DNA from: Brachybacterium kimchii
GTDB lineage: Bacteria > Actinomycetota > Actinomycetes > Actinomycetales > Dermabacteraceae
Direction: 5' to 3'
DNA: 64,000 bases
Assembly: GCF_023373525.1 (NCBI RefSeq)
Contig: NZ_CP097218.1
Span: 4,154,001-4,218,000 of the forward strand
Shown here: piece by piece, positions 34,188 through 42,552 of the stretch
Layout of the letters: every line of letters begins with the position of its first letter
Position numbering within the stretch: the stretch's first letter is position 1
Made by a program: the position numbers and the translations under genes
The notes under the pieces: model-generated
What the model was told of the DNA's origin: nothing
What the model saw: only the letters and a program-made list of their open reading frames with translations
Database searches by the model: none

Positions 34188-34934
34188 GTGAGCAGCGCGC
34201 CAGACACCGAGCCGGGCACCAGCACCGGCTCCATCCCCTCAGGAGACCCGCGGCGAGGCCCGGAGCTCGCCCCCGAATGCGGGCTGCGCGAGCGCAAGAA
34301 GCGCCAGGCGCGCGCCGACATGCACCGCGCCGCCCTCGAGCTCGTCGCCGAGCACGGTCTGGACAGCGTCACCGTCGAGATGATCGCCGAGCGCGCGGGG
34401 ATCTCGCCCCGCACCTTCTTCAACCACTGGGCGTCGAAGGAGTCCGCGGTCCTGGGTCTGCCGGTCCTCGGCCCCGACGAGTCGTGGCGCGCCCTGCTGA
34501 CGGTGAGCCCCGAGGCGACGCCGGAGCAGGCGCTGCGCGAGGTGCTGCGGCAGATCATCCGCACGGCCGATGCGGACCTCGGGCTGCGCGAGCTGAAGAA
34601 GCGCGTGCTGCACCGCGAACCGAGCCTCCACGCGGTGAGCGCGGGGCGCACGGCGCACATGCAGTCGGCGCTGATCGCCGCCTTCGAGCGCCGCGTGCGC
34701 GTCGGCCCGCTCACGCAGGAGCAGGCGGAGGAGCTCATCGGCGAGGACGTGGAGAGCTTCGCGGGCGGCGCCGCGGAGGACCCGCAGCTCTACGAGCGCG
34801 CGGTCATCGCGGTGCAGCTCGGATTCGCCGTCTCCCGCAGCGCGTTCTCCCTGTCGATGGCACGGGGCACGACGGTCCTCGAGGAGTTCGACCACGTCTC
34901 GCACGTGGTGGGGACCCGCCGCATCGCGAGCTGA
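34188..34934 (+). CDS. TetR-family regulator of the DHA2 pump
   Basis: A 248-residue TetR regulator. A 35-residue disordered start is followed by the DNA-binding domain with MIAERAGISPRTFFNHW at about residues 62-78. I start at GTG 34188 from the -10 spacing; a longer frame upstream would run through the operators. The gene is divergent from the pump, and the two exact 13-bp palindromes lie between them, so it should repress both genes until a ligand binds its C-terminal domain. The ligand is not predictable. Confidence 0.85.
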   Translation: MSSAPDTEPGTSTGSIPSGDPRRGPELAPECGLRERKKRQARADMHRAALELVAEHGLDSVTVEMIAERAGISPRTFFNHWASKESAVLGLPVLGPDESWRALLTVSPEATPEQALREVLRQIIRTADADLGLRELKKRVLHREPSLHAVSAGRTAHMQSALIAAFERRVRVGPLTQEQAEELIGEDVESFAGGAAEDPQLYERAVIAVQLGFAVSRSAFSLSMARGTTVLEEFDHVSHVVGTRRIAS

Positions 34935-34950
34935 GCGGGCCGCCGCTCAG
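34931..34950. terminator. Hairpin overlapping TetR stop codon
   Basis: CTGAGCGG (34931-34938) and CCGCTCAG (34943-34950) with a GCCG loop. The TGA stop is inside the left arm. A smaller stem follows at 34966-34980. Confidence 0.55.
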
Positions 34951-34965
34951 CGGACGCAGCCGATC

Positions 34966-34980
34966 CGGCGGACTCCGCCG
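34966..34980. repeat. CGGCGGA/TCCGCCG palindrome, half of a direct repeat
   Basis: GCGGACTCCGCCGAT occurs twice in tandem (within 34968-35001) in the convergent gap after the TetR gene. Each copy can fold on itself. The repeat may add to termination. Confidence 0.45.
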
Positions 34981-35009
34981 ATCGAGCGGACTCCGCCGAT
35001 TCAGCAGGT

Positions 35010-36047
35010 TCAACGGACCAGGTGTCCGCGCCCCGACTCCCAGCCCCGTCCGTCGGCCAGACGCCCGCCGACCTCGCGCTCGAGCCGGCTCCGTCGCGGC
35101 AGCGCCGCGGGATCGTACGGAGGGCGCGCGCTGAACACGAAGAACGCGGCGCCGTCGTCGTCGCGGCTGTTCTCGAGGATCTCGAAGCGGTCCACGAAGG
35201 CGCCGATGTTCGAGTCCGTGCCCAGGGAGTCCACGAGCACCCGGTTCATGAGCCACGAATGGCATTCGAACTCGCGGCCGAAGGCGGCGGCGCCCGCGGG
35301 CGCGGCGGCGACGAGATCGGGATAGGCCTCCGGGAAGTACGCGCTCGCGGCCTCGAAGCTCGCCTCGACGTCGGCGGGGTCCAGGGGACCGGTCGCCGGG
35401 ATGTGCACGCCGATGATCCATCGGCCGTCGGCCGCCGAGCGATGCAGATCGAACTGCAGGCGCCCGAGATGGACGAGCCTGCCGCACCAGTTCATCGCGG
35501 TCCAGGAGACCTGATGCAGGCCCAGTCGACCGTGGCTGCTGGCCCGGTGCACGCGCATCTGCTGGCCGAGGTCGGAGAGCACATGCCAGGACTGCGCCTC
35601 CGAGAGCCTGCGCCGGGCGTGCCAGGTGCGCACCGTGTCGGTGGAGACCACGTGGGCGAGGATCGCGATGAGCCCCTCGCCGGGGGCGAGCGGCTGCTGG
35701 AGGGCGTTGTGCGCCTCGGCGAGGTCCGCGAGCGGTGCGGCGGGCGCGTCGAGACCGGCCGACGCGCGCAGCAGGTGCGCGGTGCGGGTGATCGCGGCGA
35801 GGACCTCGGGCACCGCGAGGGCGCGGGGGATCAGCGCCGAGAGCTCCTCGTGGTCCTGGTCGGTGATGCCCAGGCGCTCGAGCAGGGCGTCACGGTCGTC
35901 CGCGGTGAGTGCACGGGTGACCTCGTCCTCGGTGAGTGCGCCGGTCGCGGCGACGCCCGTCGGCAGGTATCCCTCGGGCAGGGCTCCGCGCTCGGCGTCG
36001 GACTCGGAGCGGCCGGGGACGGAGGGGTGCGCATCGGTGCGGGTCAC
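35010..36047 (-). CDS. GNAT-like acyltransferase (NAT_N/GNAT_C type)
   Basis: A 345-residue protein. The N-terminal region (about 40-170) is helical and the C-terminal region has VHIPATGPLDPADVEAS and FECHSWLMNRVL, a pattern I associate with acyltransferase-domain proteins combining a helical NAT_N and a GNAT-like C-terminal domain. The acyl donor and acceptor are unknown. It starts at GTG 36047, six bases after TAGGCT. It is divergent from the HerA-like ATPase gene. Confidence 0.55.
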   Translation of the reverse strand: MTRTDAHPSVPGRSESDAERGALPEGYLPTGVAATGALTEDEVTRALTADDRDALLERLGITDQDHEELSALIPRALAVPEVLAAITRTAHLLRASAGLDAPAAPLADLAEAHNALQQPLAPGEGLIAILAHVVSTDTVRTWHARRRLSEAQSWHVLSDLGQQMRVHRASSHGRLGLHQVSWTAMNWCGRLVHLGRLQFDLHRSAADGRWIIGVHIPATGPLDPADVEASFEAASAYFPEAYPDLVAAAPAGAAAFGREFECHSWLMNRVLVDSLGTDSNIGAFVDRFEILENSRDDDGAAFFVFSARPPYDPAALPRRSRLEREVGGRLADGRGWESGRGHLVR

Positions 36048-36053
36048 GCAGGA

Positions 36054-36059
36054 AGCCTA
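36054..36059 (-). promoter_or_regulatory. -10 hexamer TAGGCT, leaderless start
   Basis: TAGGCT is followed by TCCTGC and the GTG at 36047. Confidence 0.55.
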
Positions 36060-36072
36060 CGTGCCCTCCGGC

Positions 36073-36078
36073 TACGAT
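36073..36078 (+). promoter_or_regulatory. -10 hexamer TACGAT of HerA-like gene
   Basis: TACGAT lies 31 bases before the chosen ATG at 36110, which has a strong ribosome site (GAGGAGG). Here the transcript has a short leader, unlike most neighbours. Confidence 0.45.
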
Positions 36079-36109
36079 CGTGGCGATCATGACGCTTCGA
36101 GGAGGATCC

Positions 36110-37780
36110 ATGACCGACGAGTCCGCGACCACCCCCGCCCCCGATCCCGCAGCCGCGTCGGACGCGCCGGCCGCTGCGCTCGACGAGAAGGCGACCGCTG
36201 TGCGCGACGCCTACGACTTCGAGGGCACGCAGATCCACCTGGGCGTTCTCGTGAGGGACGGCGAGCCCGATCCGCAGGTGCCCGTGAACCTCGCGCTGGG
36301 CATGCTCAACCGCCACGGCCTCATCGCCGGCGCGACCGGCACAGGCAAGACCAAGACCTTGCAGGTCATCGCCGAGCAGATCGCCGCCGCGGGCACCCCG
36401 GTGTTCGTCGCGGACATGAAGGGCGACCTCTCGGGCATCGCGGTCCCGGGCACGGCGAGCGAGAAGCTCAGCGCGCGCGCCGCCGCCCGCGGCCAGGAGT
36501 GGACCTCCCGCGCGGGGACCTCGGAGATCCTCACCCTCGGCGGGCAGGGGACGGGCATCCCCATCCGCACCACCGTGAGCGACTTCGGGCCCGTGCTGAT
36601 GTCCAAGACCCTGGGCCTGAACGACACCCAGGAGTCCTCGCTCGGGCTCATCTTCCACTACGCGGACACCAAGGGCCTGGGCCTGCTCGACCTCAAGGAC
36701 CTGCGCGCGCTCATCCAGTTCCTCACGGCCGACGACGAGGGCAAGCAGGAGCTCAAGGGCATCGGCGGCGTCTCCGCCGCGACCGCCGGGGTGATCCTGC
36801 GCGAGCTCACCGAGTTCGAGAACTCCGGGGCCGACGTCTTCTTCGGCGAGCCCGCCTTCGACACCCAGGACCTGCTGCGCACCGCCTCCGACGGCACCGG
36901 CATCATCTCCTGCCTCGAGCTGCCCGACGTGGCCACCCGCCCCACCCTGTTCTCGACGTTCATGATGTGGCTGCTCGCGGACCTCTACCAGGATCTCCCC
37001 GAGGTCGGGGACGCGGACAAGCCCAAGCTAGTGTTCTTCTTCGACGAGGCGCACCTGCTGTTCAAGGACGCCTCGAAGGCCTTCCTCGAGCAGGTCGTCC
37101 AGACCGTCCGCCTCATCCGCTCCAAGGGCGTGGGCATCTTCTTCATCACCCAGACCCCGAAGGACGTGCCCGGGGACGTCCTCGCGCAGCTCGGCAACCG
37201 CGTCCAGCACGCCCTGCGCGCCTATACGCCGGACGATGCGAAGGCCCTCAAGGCGACGGCCTCCACCTTCCCGACCAGCGACTACGACCTCGTCGAGGTC
37301 ATCCCCTCGCTGAGGACAGGCGAGGCCGTGGTGACCGTGATGAGCGAGGACGGTGCGCCGACACCGGTGGCCGTCACCGCGGTGCGCGCGCCCGAGTCCT
37401 CGATGGATCCGGCGCCGAAGGAGGAGCTCGAGAAGATCGTCGCCGCCTCCCCGCTCGTGCCCTACACCGAGGTCGTCGACCGCGAGTCGGCCTACGAGAT
37501 CCTCGGCAAGCGCGACGAGCAGGCGGCCCAGGCCGGGGCGCAGGGCACTGCGGCCGGCGGCCAGGGCGCGGGTCCCGCGCCAGCACCGTCGGCCCCCGCG
37601 GGACAGGGGACGACGGCGGAGAAGCCGTCGAAGGACGGGAAGCACGACGGGAAGCAGAGCGGGAAGAAGGACGAGGGCTTCATGGGCAACCCCGCGGTGA
37701 AGTCCTTCATCCGCTCGGCCGGGACGGTGCTCGGCCGCGAGATCACTCGGTCGCTGTTCGGGACCCGCCGCCGGCGCTGA
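36110..37780 (+). CDS. HerA/DUF853-type ATPase
   Basis: A 556-residue P-loop ATPase of the HerA-like DUF853 family. Walker A is GATGTGKT at about residue 74 and Walker B is LVFFFDEAHLLF at about 307. An RLIRSKGVGIFFITQTP segment, typical of HerA/FtsK-related ATPases, follows. The role is unknown; relatives translocate DNA or protein. The C-terminal 100 residues are Ala/Gly/Pro/Lys-rich linker followed by a basic end. I start at ATG 36110 after GAGGAGG; an ATG 21 bases earlier lacks a site. Confidence 0.8.
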   Translation: MTDESATTPAPDPAAASDAPAAALDEKATAVRDAYDFEGTQIHLGVLVRDGEPDPQVPVNLALGMLNRHGLIAGATGTGKTKTLQVIAEQIAAAGTPVFVADMKGDLSGIAVPGTASEKLSARAAARGQEWTSRAGTSEILTLGGQGTGIPIRTTVSDFGPVLMSKTLGLNDTQESSLGLIFHYADTKGLGLLDLKDLRALIQFLTADDEGKQELKGIGGVSAATAGVILRELTEFENSGADVFFGEPAFDTQDLLRTASDGTGIISCLELPDVATRPTLFSTFMMWLLADLYQDLPEVGDADKPKLVFFFDEAHLLFKDASKAFLEQVVQTVRLIRSKGVGIFFITQTPKDVPGDVLAQLGNRVQHALRAYTPDDAKALKATASTFPTSDYDLVEVIPSLRTGEAVVTVMSEDGAPTPVAVTAVRAPESSMDPAPKEELEKIVAASPLVPYTEVVDRESAYEILGKRDEQAAQAGAQGTAAGGQGAGPAPAPSAPAGQGTTAEKPSKDGKHDGKQSGKKDEGFMGNPAVKSFIRSAGTVLGREITRSLFGTRRRR

Positions 37781-37813
37781 GCCGAGGCGGACGAGCCGGC
37801 CACCCGCCGCGGA

Positions 37814-38428
37814 TCACCAGAAGTAGCCCCTGCCCGCGCAGTAGGTCGCGACCTGCTGCACGGGCAGCTGGTGGTGCTGCGGGAGGTCGGCGGAGAGGGT
37901 CGTGCCCGCGGGGTCGGCGATCCTCAGGGTGCGCTCGTCGGGGTCGTAGCCGTCGACGGCGACGAAGTGGAAGATCTCGCCGGTGTTCCCGCCCCAATCG
38001 GGGTATTCGCCGGGCATCACCCACCAGTTGAGCACGGTCGCGAAGCCGTCGTCGACGTTCGCTGTCGCGCGCTCCCACAGCAGATCGGCATCGGCCTCGC
38101 TGGCCGTGGTGGACTCCATCCACTGGTCGCGGTAGGCGGCGCCGGGGGAGTGCGCGGTCAGGACCGGGGAGACCGCGCCGAAGTTCGTGCCCGCCTGCGT
38201 GGTGCCGAGCTCGTCGGCGAGGGCGGCGGGGGAGGGCGCGTCCCCGAGAGCGCTCAGGGCGACGGCCACGGCCGTCGGCCCGCACCAGTAGACCGTCTCC
38301 TGCTGCTGCCAGGTCGTGGGCAGGTTCTTCGAGGTCGCGGCGGAGGCGACGGGAGCTGCGGCGGCGATGCCGGAGAGGGCGAGGGCGCTGAGCCCGGCGC
38401 GGTGCAGAAGGGTTCGTCGATCGAGCAT
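37814..38428 (-). CDS. Exported C39-like cysteine peptidase
   Basis: A 204-residue secreted protein. The signal peptide begins LDRRTLLHRAG, with a twin-arginine-like pair, and ends with VASAA near residue 31. The C39-type papain fold shows Cys49 in YWCGPTA, His154 in IFHFVAVDGYD, and Asp172 in IADPAG, which complete the triad. It is likely a cell-surface or secreted peptidase. ATG 38428 follows GAAGGAGA at good distance. It is downstream of gpmA on the same strand but separated by a strong terminator. Confidence 0.75.
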   Translation of the reverse strand: MLDRRTLLHRAGLSALALSGIAAAAPVASAATSKNLPTTWQQQETVYWCGPTAVAVALSALGDAPSPAALADELGTTQAGTNFGAVSPVLTAHSPGAAYRDQWMESTTASEADADLLWERATANVDDGFATVLNWWVMPGEYPDWGGNTGEIFHFVAVDGYDPDERTLRIADPAGTTLSADLPQHHQLPVQQVATYCAGRGYFW

Positions 38429-38501
38429 CGGAGTCTCCTTCGAGGGGTGGGATGCGCGCCTCGGTATGACGTGGCGCACACCCACGCTAGGCCGGAAGCG
38501 C

Positions 38502-38539
38502 CGCGGCGCCCATGGGGAGAACTCCCCATGGGCGCCGCG
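38502..38539. terminator. Perfect 18-bp hairpin after gpmA
   Basis: Eighteen perfect pairs (38502-38519 with 38522-38539) and an AA centre; the core is GGCGCCCATGGGGAG. It lies 55 bases after the gpmA stop and upstream of the C39-like peptidase. Confidence 0.75.
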
Positions 38540-38593
38540 TGCGATCCGGGCCGCGCTCCGCGCGTGCTCAGCGCGAGATGTCGGGCAGACCGC

Positions 38594-39340
38594 TCACTTC
38601 TTGCCCTGGTTGGCGACGGCCTCGGCGGCGGCCTTCGCGGCGACCGGGTCGAGGTAGCGTCCGCCCTTCTCGACGGGCCGGAAGCTCTCGTCGAGCTCGT
38701 AGACCAGCGGCTGACCGGTGGGGATGTTCAGCCCCGCGATCTCCTCGTCGCTGATGCCGTCGAGGTGCTTGACCAGGGCGCGCAGCGAGTTGCCGTGGGC
38801 GGCCACCAGGACCGTCCTCCCGTCGCGCAGATCGGGCTTGATGCCCTCCTCCCAGTACGGCAGGAAGCGCTCGACGACGTCCTTGAGGCACTCGGTGTGG
38901 GGGAGCTGGTCGCCCAGGTCCGCGTAACGGGGGTCCTGGTCCTGGCTGAACTCGGTGCCGAACTCGATCTCGGGCGGCGGCACGTCGTAGGAGCGGCGCC
39001 ATGCCATGAACTGCTCCTCGCCGTACTTCTCGCGGATCTCCGCCTTGTCCAGACCCTGCAGCGCGCCGTAGTGGCGCTCGTTCAGCCGCCAGTCGCGGCG
39101 CACCGGGATCCAGTGGCGGTCGGCCGCGTCCAGCGACAGGTTCGCGGTCATGATCGCGCGACGCAGCAGCGAGGTGTGGACGACGTCGGGCAGCACGCCC
39201 TCGCGGGCCAGCAGCTCGCCGCCGGCGGTCGCCTCGGCCTTTCCGGACTCCGACAGGGGCACGTCGACCCAGCCGGTGAACAGGTTCTTCGCGTTCCATT
39301 CGCTCTCGCCGTGGCGGAGCAGCACGAGTGTGTAGGTCAT
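38594..39340 (-). CDS. gpmA: Phosphoglycerate mutase, 2,3-BPG-dependent
   Basis: A 248-residue glycolytic enzyme that interconverts 3- and 2-phosphoglycerate. The phosphohistidine motif [10 protein letters not shown] places His10 in the active site; [12 protein letters not shown] and [16 protein letters not shown] are the other family motifs. The C-terminus ends with a Lys-rich helix. It starts at ATG 39340 with the -10 TAGTCT six bases upstream. Confidence 0.96.
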   Translation of the reverse strand: MTYTLVLLRHGESEWNAKNLFTGWVDVPLSESGKAEATAGGELLAREGVLPDVVHTSLLRRAIMTANLSLDAADRHWIPVRRDWRLNERHYGALQGLDKAEIREKYGEEQFMAWRRSYDVPPPEIEFGTEFSQDQDPRYADLGDQLPHTECLKDVVERFLPYWEEGIKPDLRDGRTVLVAAHGNSLRALVKHLDGISDEEIAGLNIPTGQPLVYELDESFRPVEKGGRYLDPVAAKAAAEAVANQGKK

Positions 39341-39346
39341 GCGACC

Positions 39347-39352
39347 AGACTA
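39347..39352 (-). promoter_or_regulatory. gpmA: -10 hexamer TAGTCT of gpmA, leaderless start
   Basis: TAGTCT is followed by GGTCGC and the ATG at 39340. Confidence 0.6.
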
Positions 39353-39440
39353 ATCCACGGCCCCGACGGCGGTCTCGCGCGGCCCGGGCGTGGACGTCCC
39401 GCGCGGTGTCGGGCGCCGTGTCTGCTTGCTCTCCGGAATT

Positions 39441-39468
39441 TTGCAGGAGCATCCCAGGTCCCTAGCAT
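39441..39468 (+). promoter_or_regulatory. Promoter of BCCT transporter gene
   Basis: TTGCAG-N16-TAGCAT. It is one of few promoters here with a recognisable -35. Confidence 0.55.
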
Positions 39469-39698
39469 GGAAGGACCGGGCGCCCGGACGATGCCGACCG
39501 CAGCGCCGCACGGGCCGCGAGCACCATCCGCCGCCCTGCCTGCTCCGCGCGCGATGCCACGGCGAGACCGCCGTGCCGCGCTCCGACGGTGCCGACCGCG
39601 TCGGCCGCGTCGCGCACGTCCCCCGTGCCCGACCGGCCCCAACGCGCCGACCGCACACCGGGTGCCCGCCCAGGACACCCGACGAAGCGGAGGACCGC

Positions 39699-41936
39699 GT
39701 GCACGAAGCCGACGACCAGCATCTCGAACCCGGCGCCCCGACCCGGGCCGCCGCCGAGCGGCGGGCTTCCGAGCGGCGGGCAGCCGAGGCCGCGCGCCAG
39801 GAGAAGCGCCCGCCCTCGACGAGCGAGGAGATGCACCGCGGTCAGTCGGACCTCGAGCCCTCCGGCGGCATCCGCGTGAACCGGATCGTCCTCGGTGTCT
39901 CCTCCGCCGTGATCCTCGCCTTCTCCCTGTGGGCGATCGTCAGGCCTGGCGGCGCCCAGAGCGTGCTCGAGGGGACCGTCGGCTGGATCTCGACGAACCT
40001 GGGCTGGTTCTACGTGCTCACCGTGACGGTCGTGATCGGCTTCGTGATCTGGGTGGCGCTGTCGAAGCAGGGCACCGTGCGACTCGGCCCCGACCACTCG
40101 CGCCCGCAGTACAGCCTGTTCACGTGGGTCGCCATGCTGTTCGCCGCGGGCGTCGGCATCGACATGCTGTTCTTCTCGGTGACCGGCCCGGTCACCCAGT
40201 ACTACGCGCCGCCGACCCTCGAGGCCGAGAGCGCCGAGGCCGCCCGCGACGCGGTGGTCTGGACGATCTTCCACTACGGGGTCGCCGGCTGGTCGATGTA
40301 CTCCCTGCTGGGCATGGCCATGGGCTACTTCGCCTACCGGTGGGGGATGCCGCTGAGCATCCGCGCGGTCCTCTACCCGCTCTTCGGCAAGCGCGTGCGC
40401 GGCGCCACCGGCCACGTGATCGACATCGTCACCCTCGTGGGCACCGTCTTCGGGGTCGCCACCTCGATGGGCATCGGCGTGGTCCTGCTGAACATCGGCC
40501 TCGAGCACCTGCTGGGCCTGCCCTCCGGGCTCGCCGTCCAGATCGCGCTCGTCGCGATCGCCGTGGTGATGACGATCGCCGCCTGCACCTCGGGCGTGGA
40601 CAAGGGCATCCGCCTGATCTCGGAGCTGAACATCTGGGTCGCCGGCGCGATGCTGCTCTACATCATCGTCACCGGCCGCACCGCGTTCCTGCTCTCCGCG
40701 ATCGTCGAGAACATCGGCCGCTTCGTCACCAGCCTGCCGGGCCGCACCATGGAGACCATGGCCTACGAGCCCGGCGGTTCGGACTGGATGGCCGGATGGA
40801 CCCTGTTCTTCTGGGCGTTCTGGCTCGCGTGGGGGCCGTTCGTGGGCCTGTTCCTCGCGCGCATCTCGCGCGGTAGGACCCTGCGCGAGTTCGTGATCGC
40901 CGCGATCACCGCCCCGGTGCTGTGCGACCTCCTCATCGTCTCGGTATTCGGCAACTCCGCGATGGCCGAGGTGCTCGACGGCAACGACGCCTTCGGGAAG
41001 CTCGCGATGTCGAGTCCCGAGGAGGGCTGGTACGCCCTGCTGGAGATGTTCCCCGGCGCCGCCTTCCTCATCGGGCTCGCGACCCTCTCCGGCCTGCTGT
41101 TCTACCTGACCAGCGCGAACTCGGGGGCGATGGTCATGTCGAACTTCTCCTCGAGCATCCGTGATCCCGGCGAGGACGGGCCGAAGTGGCTACGCATCTA
41201 CTGGGCGGTGCTCACGGCCGTGCTCACGGTCGCGATGCTCATCGCCGGCGGCGTCACCACGATGGAGTACGCGACGCTGATCTTCGCGCTGCCGGTGACG
41301 ATCATCGCCTACCTGGTGATGTTCTCCTTCACCAAGGTGCTGCGCATGGAGGCCGCCGAGCGCGCGGGCTGGGCGCGGCTGCGCTCGGCCGGCCAGCGCC
41401 GTTCGGGCTCCGGTCGTTCGTGGCGACAGCGGATGGCGTCGATCCGCACCTATCCCGGCAGGGACCAGGTCGCGGCCTTCGCGGACACGGTCGTCGGCCC
41501 CGCCCTCGAGGAGGTCGCCGCCGAGTTCCGCTCCTCCGGCACCGAGGCGGAGGTCTCGCGCACCGAGGAGCCCCTCACCGGGGTCGACGAGTTCGTGCTC
41601 ACAGTCCCGATGGGCCAGGAGCGCGACTTCCTCTACCGCGCTGCGTCGGTGCAGGCCCCGGTGCCGCAGATCGGGTCGAAGGCCTCCCGCGGCGAGCAGC
41701 GCTACTGGCGGCTCGAGGTGTTCTCCCAGACCGGCTCCGCGGGCTACGACCTCATGGGCATGAACGAGCAGCAGGTGATCGGCGACGTCCTCGACTGCTA
41801 TGAGGCGCACCTGGCGTTCCTGCAGCTCAGCCACGAGAACGACGGCCTCTCGGCGATCGCTCCGCTCGGTGCGGGCGAGGCCGGCGAGACGCAGGAGTCC
41901 GTGGCCGGGGAGCCGGCGCCGCCGATGGTGCGCTGA
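39699..41936 (+). CDS. BCCT-family osmoprotectant transporter
   Basis: A 745-residue betaine/carnitine/choline-type transporter with twelve membrane segments between about residues 55 and 560. The family signature is in GWTLFFWAFWLAWGPFVG, followed by LARISRGRT. It imports glycine betaine, choline or ectoine; the sequence does not say which. The N-terminus (about 50 residues) is charged, and a 200-residue cytoplasmic tail, longer than usual, may sense osmolality as in BetP. GTG 39699 follows GGAGG. Confidence 0.9.
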   Translation: MHEADDQHLEPGAPTRAAAERRASERRAAEAARQEKRPPSTSEEMHRGQSDLEPSGGIRVNRIVLGVSSAVILAFSLWAIVRPGGAQSVLEGTVGWISTNLGWFYVLTVTVVIGFVIWVALSKQGTVRLGPDHSRPQYSLFTWVAMLFAAGVGIDMLFFSVTGPVTQYYAPPTLEAESAEAARDAVVWTIFHYGVAGWSMYSLLGMAMGYFAYRWGMPLSIRAVLYPLFGKRVRGATGHVIDIVTLVGTVFGVATSMGIGVVLLNIGLEHLLGLPSGLAVQIALVAIAVVMTIAACTSGVDKGIRLISELNIWVAGAMLLYIIVTGRTAFLLSAIVENIGRFVTSLPGRTMETMAYEPGGSDWMAGWTLFFWAFWLAWGPFVGLFLARISRGRTLREFVIAAITAPVLCDLLIVSVFGNSAMAEVLDGNDAFGKLAMSSPEEGWYALLEMFPGAAFLIGLATLSGLLFYLTSANSGAMVMSNFSSSIRDPGEDGPKWLRIYWAVLTAVLTVAMLIAGGVTTMEYATLIFALPVTIIAYLVMFSFTKVLRMEAAERAGWARLRSAGQRRSGSGRSWRQRMASIRTYPGRDQVAAFADTVVGPALEEVAAEFRSSGTEAEVSRTEEPLTGVDEFVLTVPMGQERDFLYRAASVQAPVPQIGSKASRGEQRYWRLEVFSQTGSAGYDLMGMNEQQVIGDVLDCYEAHLAFLQLSHENDGLSAIAPLGAGEAGETQESVAGEPAPPMVR

Positions 41937-42004
41937 CCCTGGGCCGACGCCGTCCCTCTCCGGCCGACGGACCGACGCCGCCGTGCCGACCACGCCGTCC
42001 CCGC

Positions 42005-42020
42005 CCGGCCGACGGGCCGG
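42005..42020. terminator. Weak hairpin between convergent BCCT and dtd genes
   Basis: CCGGCC (42005-42010), GACG loop, GGCCGG (42015-42020). A six-pair stem in the 87-base convergent gap. Confidence 0.35.
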
Positions 42021-42023
42021 CTC

Positions 42024-42461
42024 TCAGGCCTCGAGGAGGACCGTGAAGGGGCCGTCGTTCGTGAGCGAGACCCGCATGTGCGCGCCGAAGCGGCCGGTCG
42101 AGACCTCGATGCCGCGCGCGCGGATCTCCGCCACGAGGTCGTCGACGAGTGGCTCGGCGACCTCGCCGGGAGCGGCCTTCGACCAGGACGGCCGGCGTCC
42201 CTTGCGGGCGTCGCCATAGAGCGTGAACTGGGAGACCACGAGCACCTGTGCGCCCGCGTCGAGCACCGAGCGCTCGCCGTCGAGGATCCGCAGCTCGCAG
42301 ATCTTCCGGGCGAGCACGGCGACCTGCTCGGGCCCGTCCCCGTGGGTGACGCCGACCAGGGCGAGCAGCCCCTCGCCCGCGACGGCACCCGTCATCTCGC
42401 GTCCCTCGGGACCCTCCACCTCGACGCTCGCGCCGTCGACCCTCTGCAGCACTGCTCGCAT
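42024..42461 (-). CDS. dtd: D-aminoacyl-tRNA deacylase
   Basis: A 145-residue proofreading enzyme that removes D-amino acids from tRNA. Both dimer-site motifs are present: SQFTLYGD at residues 77-84 and the C-terminal NDGPFT at 135-140 (NxGPVT in most homologues, so Phe replaces Val). The ATG at 42461 is chosen because TACCCT lies six bases upstream and the family starts MRAVLQRV. Confidence 0.93.
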   Translation of the reverse strand: MRAVLQRVDGASVEVEGPEGREMTGAVAGEGLLALVGVTHGDGPEQVAVLARKICELRILDGERSVLDAGAQVLVVSQFTLYGDARKGRRPSWSKAAPGEVAEPLVDDLVAEIRARGIEVSTGRFGAHMRVSLTNDGPFTVLLEA

Positions 42462-42467
42462 GCTGCG

Positions 42468-42473
42468 AGGGTA
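42468..42473 (-). promoter_or_regulatory. dtd: -10 hexamer TACCCT of dtd, leaderless start
   Basis: TACCCT is followed by CGCAGC and the ATG at 42461. Confidence 0.55.
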
Positions 42474-42552
42474 TCGGGCCCGACGTGGGCGGCGCGGGCC
42501 GTGGGTTCGACGTCGAAGCTGGTGCACCGCACCTCCGTGCGGCCCCGCGGCC

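Larger units (their letters stand above)
39341..39698 (+). other. 358-base gap with long BCCT leader
   Basis: It holds the gpmA -10 (39347-39352, minus) and, for the plus strand, TTGCAG (39441-39446), 16 bases, TAGCAT (39463-39468). This gives a leader of about 220 bases, with a hairpin CACGGCG/CGCCGTG at 39558-39575. The reading frame of the transporter is open through much of it, but I see no ribosome site there. Confidence 0.5.
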